Positions 62,261 through 64,000 of a DNA stretch of 64,000 nt are shown here, one piece after another; position 1 is the stretch's first letter, and every line of letters starts with the position of its first letter. The stretch lies in contig NZ_KB902520.1 in NCBI RefSeq assembly GCF_000379525.1, positions 1 through 64,000 on the forward strand. Direction: 5' to 3'. Made by a program: the position numbers and the translations under genes. This DNA is from Lamprocystis purpurea DSM 4197 (lineage in GTDB: Bacteria; Pseudomonadota; Gammaproteobacteria; Chromatiales; Chromatiaceae). Under the pieces are notes generated by a model. That model had not been told where the DNA came from and searched no databases. It was given only the letters and a program-made list of their open reading frames with translations.

Positions 62261-64000
62261 TCAGTTCTGAAGGATTTTCGAGCCTTTCATCGTGATGTTG
62301 CCGGAAGCCTTGGCGCTGATCTTGCCGGATCCCTCGATGGTGATGTCCTTGCCCTTGATGGTGATGGTCCCGTCCTTCTTCATGGTGATGCTGGCGCTGC
62401 CGGTGGTGATGGTGATCGAGTCGGCGGCCGTGATGGACAGGTTCTTGCCGACCGACAGGCTGTCGTCCTTGCCGATCGAGACAGTGCGCGCCTCCCCGAT
62501 GGTGACGCTCTCGTTCTTGCTGACGTTCCCGGTGCGTCCGCCGCCGATGGTGATGCGCTCGTCTTTGGCGACGTTCTCGGTGCGTCCGCCGCCGATGGCG
62601 ATGCTTTCGTCTTTGCCGACGTTCTCGGTGCGTCCGCTGCCGATGGTGATGCTTTCGTCTTTGGCGACGGTCTCGGTACGTCCGCCGCCGATGGTGATGC
62701 TTTCGTCTTTGGCGACGTTCTCGGTACGTCCGCCGCCGATGGTGATACTTTCGTCTTTGGCGACGTTCTCGGTGCGTCCGCCGCCGATGGTGATGCGCTC
62801 GTTCTTGTCGACCGTTTCAGTCCGATTGCCATGGATGGTAATCGTTTCGTTGTTGTCGACCGTCTCGGTGCGATCATGCTTGACGTGGGTGGTCTCGTCG
62901 TGGTCGATGGTCTTGGTGCGGTCGTGACCGACCCAGTGAGTCTCGTCGTTCTCGACCTCGATGTCCTGATTCTTCTCGGCGTGGAGCCAGAGCTGCTCGG
63001 CGCCCTTCTTATCCTCGAAGCGGATGGCGTTGGCGTTCGCCCCGGCGCCACCCTTGCTGGAGCGGGTCAGAAGGCCCGATTGTGTCATGTTGGCCGGCAG
63101 GTCCCAAGGCGGCATCTGGTCGCCGTTATAGACCCTGCCGGTAATGATCGGCTGGTCCGGGTCGCCCTCCAGGAAATCGACGATGACCTCCTGGCCGATG
63201 CGCGGGATCATCATGCCGCCCCAATTCTTGCCGGCCCAGGCCTGAGCGACCCGCACCCAGCAGGAACTGGTTTCGTCGGCCTTGCCGTAGCGGTCCCAGT
63301 GGAACTGCACCTTGACCCGTCCGTATTTATCGGTCCAGATCTCTTCGCCGGCCTTGCCGACGACGACGGCGGTCTGCGGACCCCGCACTGTGGGTTTAGG
63401 GGTGGCGCGCGGCGGCCGGTAGGGGACCTGGGCATCCATGGCGCTGAGGTTGCACGCAAAGACCGGACCCGGCGGGGCTGAGTCCACCGACCCGTAGTCG
63501 TCGGAGTGCAGCCGATAGCGCGCCGCGACGATGAGATATTCGCCGTTCTGATCGTCCCGCGGGTGTTCAGTCAGGGTGAACAGGCCGCCGCAGGCGAGGC
63601 CCCGGGCGTTGCCGGCCGCCTCTGCGAGCGCGTGCTCGGCTTGGTGCTCCTCCAGGCGGATGCGGGCATAGCCGTCTCCGTCCGCGGTCTCGATGTAATC
63701 GCCCTGGAAGTCGAAGACCTCAAGTCCGGCCTGCGCATGTTGCTTGGGAGCACTGCGGCGGGCGAGCAGATTTTTGCGCGGTGCGGTGAAATCGAAGGCT
63801 GTGTGGGCAAAGGCTCCGGGGCGCACCTCAGTGGCGACACTCCAGTCGTTGATGCGCTCCAGGTCGTGCGGCTGGGTCTGGTCCGGGGGGAAATAGACGA
63901 CCTGTTCGTAACCCGGTGCCGCGCTGTGGGCGCCGCGGTCATCCGCCAGCACCAGGGTGTGCTTGCCGTCGGCCTGTTCATGAAAATAGTAGATACCCTC
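62261..64000 (-). CDS. vgrG: Type VI secretion tip protein VgrG, N-terminus beyond the window
   Basis: The frame is open at base 64000 (EGIYYFHEQADGKHTLVLAD), so the first part of the gp27-like domain is missing; 579 residues are visible. They show the remaining gp27 part (QVVYFPPDQTQPHDLERI), the OB domain (EIWTDKYGRVKVQFHWDR, SCWVRVAQAWAGKNWGGMMI, RIGQEVIVDFLEGDPDQPII), SNKG-like RSSKGGAGANAIRFEDKKG and the gp5-like needle ending ASGNITMKGSKILQN. It forms the T6SS spike that delivers the downstream effector set. The needle contains a tandem repeat. Confidence 0.95.
   Translation of the reverse strand, partial: EGIYYFHEQADGKHTLVLADDRGAHSAAPGYEQVVYFPPDQTQPHDLERINDWSVATEVRPGAFAHTAFDFTAPRKNLLARRSAPKQHAQAGLEVFDFQGDYIETADGDGYARIRLEEHQAEHALAEAAGNARGLACGGLFTLTEHPRDDQNGEYLIVAARYRLHSDDYGSVDSAPPGPVFACNLSAMDAQVPYRPPRATPKPTVRGPQTAVVVGKAGEEIWTDKYGRVKVQFHWDRYGKADETSSCWVRVAQAWAGKNWGGMMIPRIGQEVIVDFLEGDPDQPIITGRVYNGDQMPPWDLPANMTQSGLLTRSSKGGAGANANAIRFEDKKGAEQLWLHAEKNQDIEVENDETHWVGHDRTKTIDHDETTHVKHDRTETVDNNETITIHGNRTETVDKNERITIGGGRTENVAKDESITIGGGRTENVAKDESITIGGGRTETVAKDESITIGSGRTENVGKDESIAIGGGRTENVAKDERITIGGGRTGNVSKNESVTIGEARTVSIGKDDSLSVGKNLSITAADSITITTGSASITMKKDGTITIKGKDITIEGSGKISAKASGNITMKGSKILQN
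62460..62842 (-). repeat. Eight 48-bp tandem repeats in the VgrG needle
   Basis: A 16-residue unit (consensus ITIGGGRTENVAKDES) is repeated about eight times with near-identical DNA in the central copies. Each unit would add turns to the triple-stranded beta-helix. Near-identity at DNA level indicates recent expansion, and the copy number is likely to vary. Confidence 0.88.

Noticed and set aside
62460-62842. Regular repeats considered as a CRISPR array
   Set aside because: The repeats are contiguous with no unique spacers and are translated as a beta-helix repeat.
62222-63481. 419-residue Asp/Ala/Gly-rich repetitive frame on the plus strand
   Set aside because: It is the antisense of the VgrG needle repeats; the repeat pattern reflects the 48-bp units of vgrG.

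Overview
The window is GC-rich DNA from what is probably a gammaproteobacterium close to the purple sulfur bacteria (Chromatiaceae). This is inferred from gene style (OpgH, GltS, YihY/BrkB, DnaE, Anbu), the many dispersed palindromic repeats, the DUF1016 and Rpn-type nucleases, and the density of decayed toxin-antitoxin modules. No rRNA or tRNA gene was recognised.

Layout. 0-18 kb is mostly chromosomal: a YihY/BrkB membrane protein, a TlpA-like thioredoxin, an M48 protease, an SLC13/TrkA-C transporter, a DUF1016 nuclease, dnaE, a ParDE module with an amber-interrupted toxin, an Rpn-type nuclease, an XpaC-like protein and the glucan glucosyltransferase OpgH. 18-23.3 kb holds a compact pathway: a RibD-C reductase facing a minus-strand run of thioesterase, dehydrogenase, divergent 6-pyruvoyl-tetrahydropterin-synthase-like protein, GT4 glycosyltransferase and methyltransferase. 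It may make a modified, glycosylated pterin-like small molecule. 23.5-25.6 kb has a HerA/DUF853 ATPase and a wrecked toxin-antitoxin pair.

25.8-40.6 kb is a minus-strand defence island: DUF499 ATPase, a small accessory protein, a PLD-type protein, a DUF1156 adenine methyltransferase, a PtuA-like AAA ATPase and a giant PLD-SNF2 helicase. An IS1595-family element with a 9-bp target duplication has entered the 3' end of the AAA ATPase gene and replaced its last ~22 residues.

41.3-49.1 kb is the most unusual part. Two convergent genes encode metallophosphoesterase-NACHT-FGE/C-type-lectin proteins. Their last 117 bp differ almost only at first and second codon positions while the final 39 bp are identical. 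This is the signature of diversity-generating retroelement (DGR) variable regions. A reverse-transcriptase C-terminal remnant lies between them. The second copy carries a TIR domain inserted inside its phosphoesterase region and is broken by a deletion/frameshift. No template repeat or intact reverse transcriptase was found in the window.

49-54 kb is a pseudogene graveyard (membrane protein, Rpn nuclease, antitoxin, PLP enzyme) with REP-like hairpins and two uncharacterised intact genes. 54-56 kb carries GltS and the proteasome-like Anbu. 56.2-64 kb is a type VI secretion effector cassette running off the right edge: VgrG, DUF6484, DUF2169, ketosynthase-like protein, DUF4150 PAAR-like protein, GIY-YIG-like toxin, two immunity-type proteins (Imm26, DUF4259) and a TIGR02270 HEAT-like protein.
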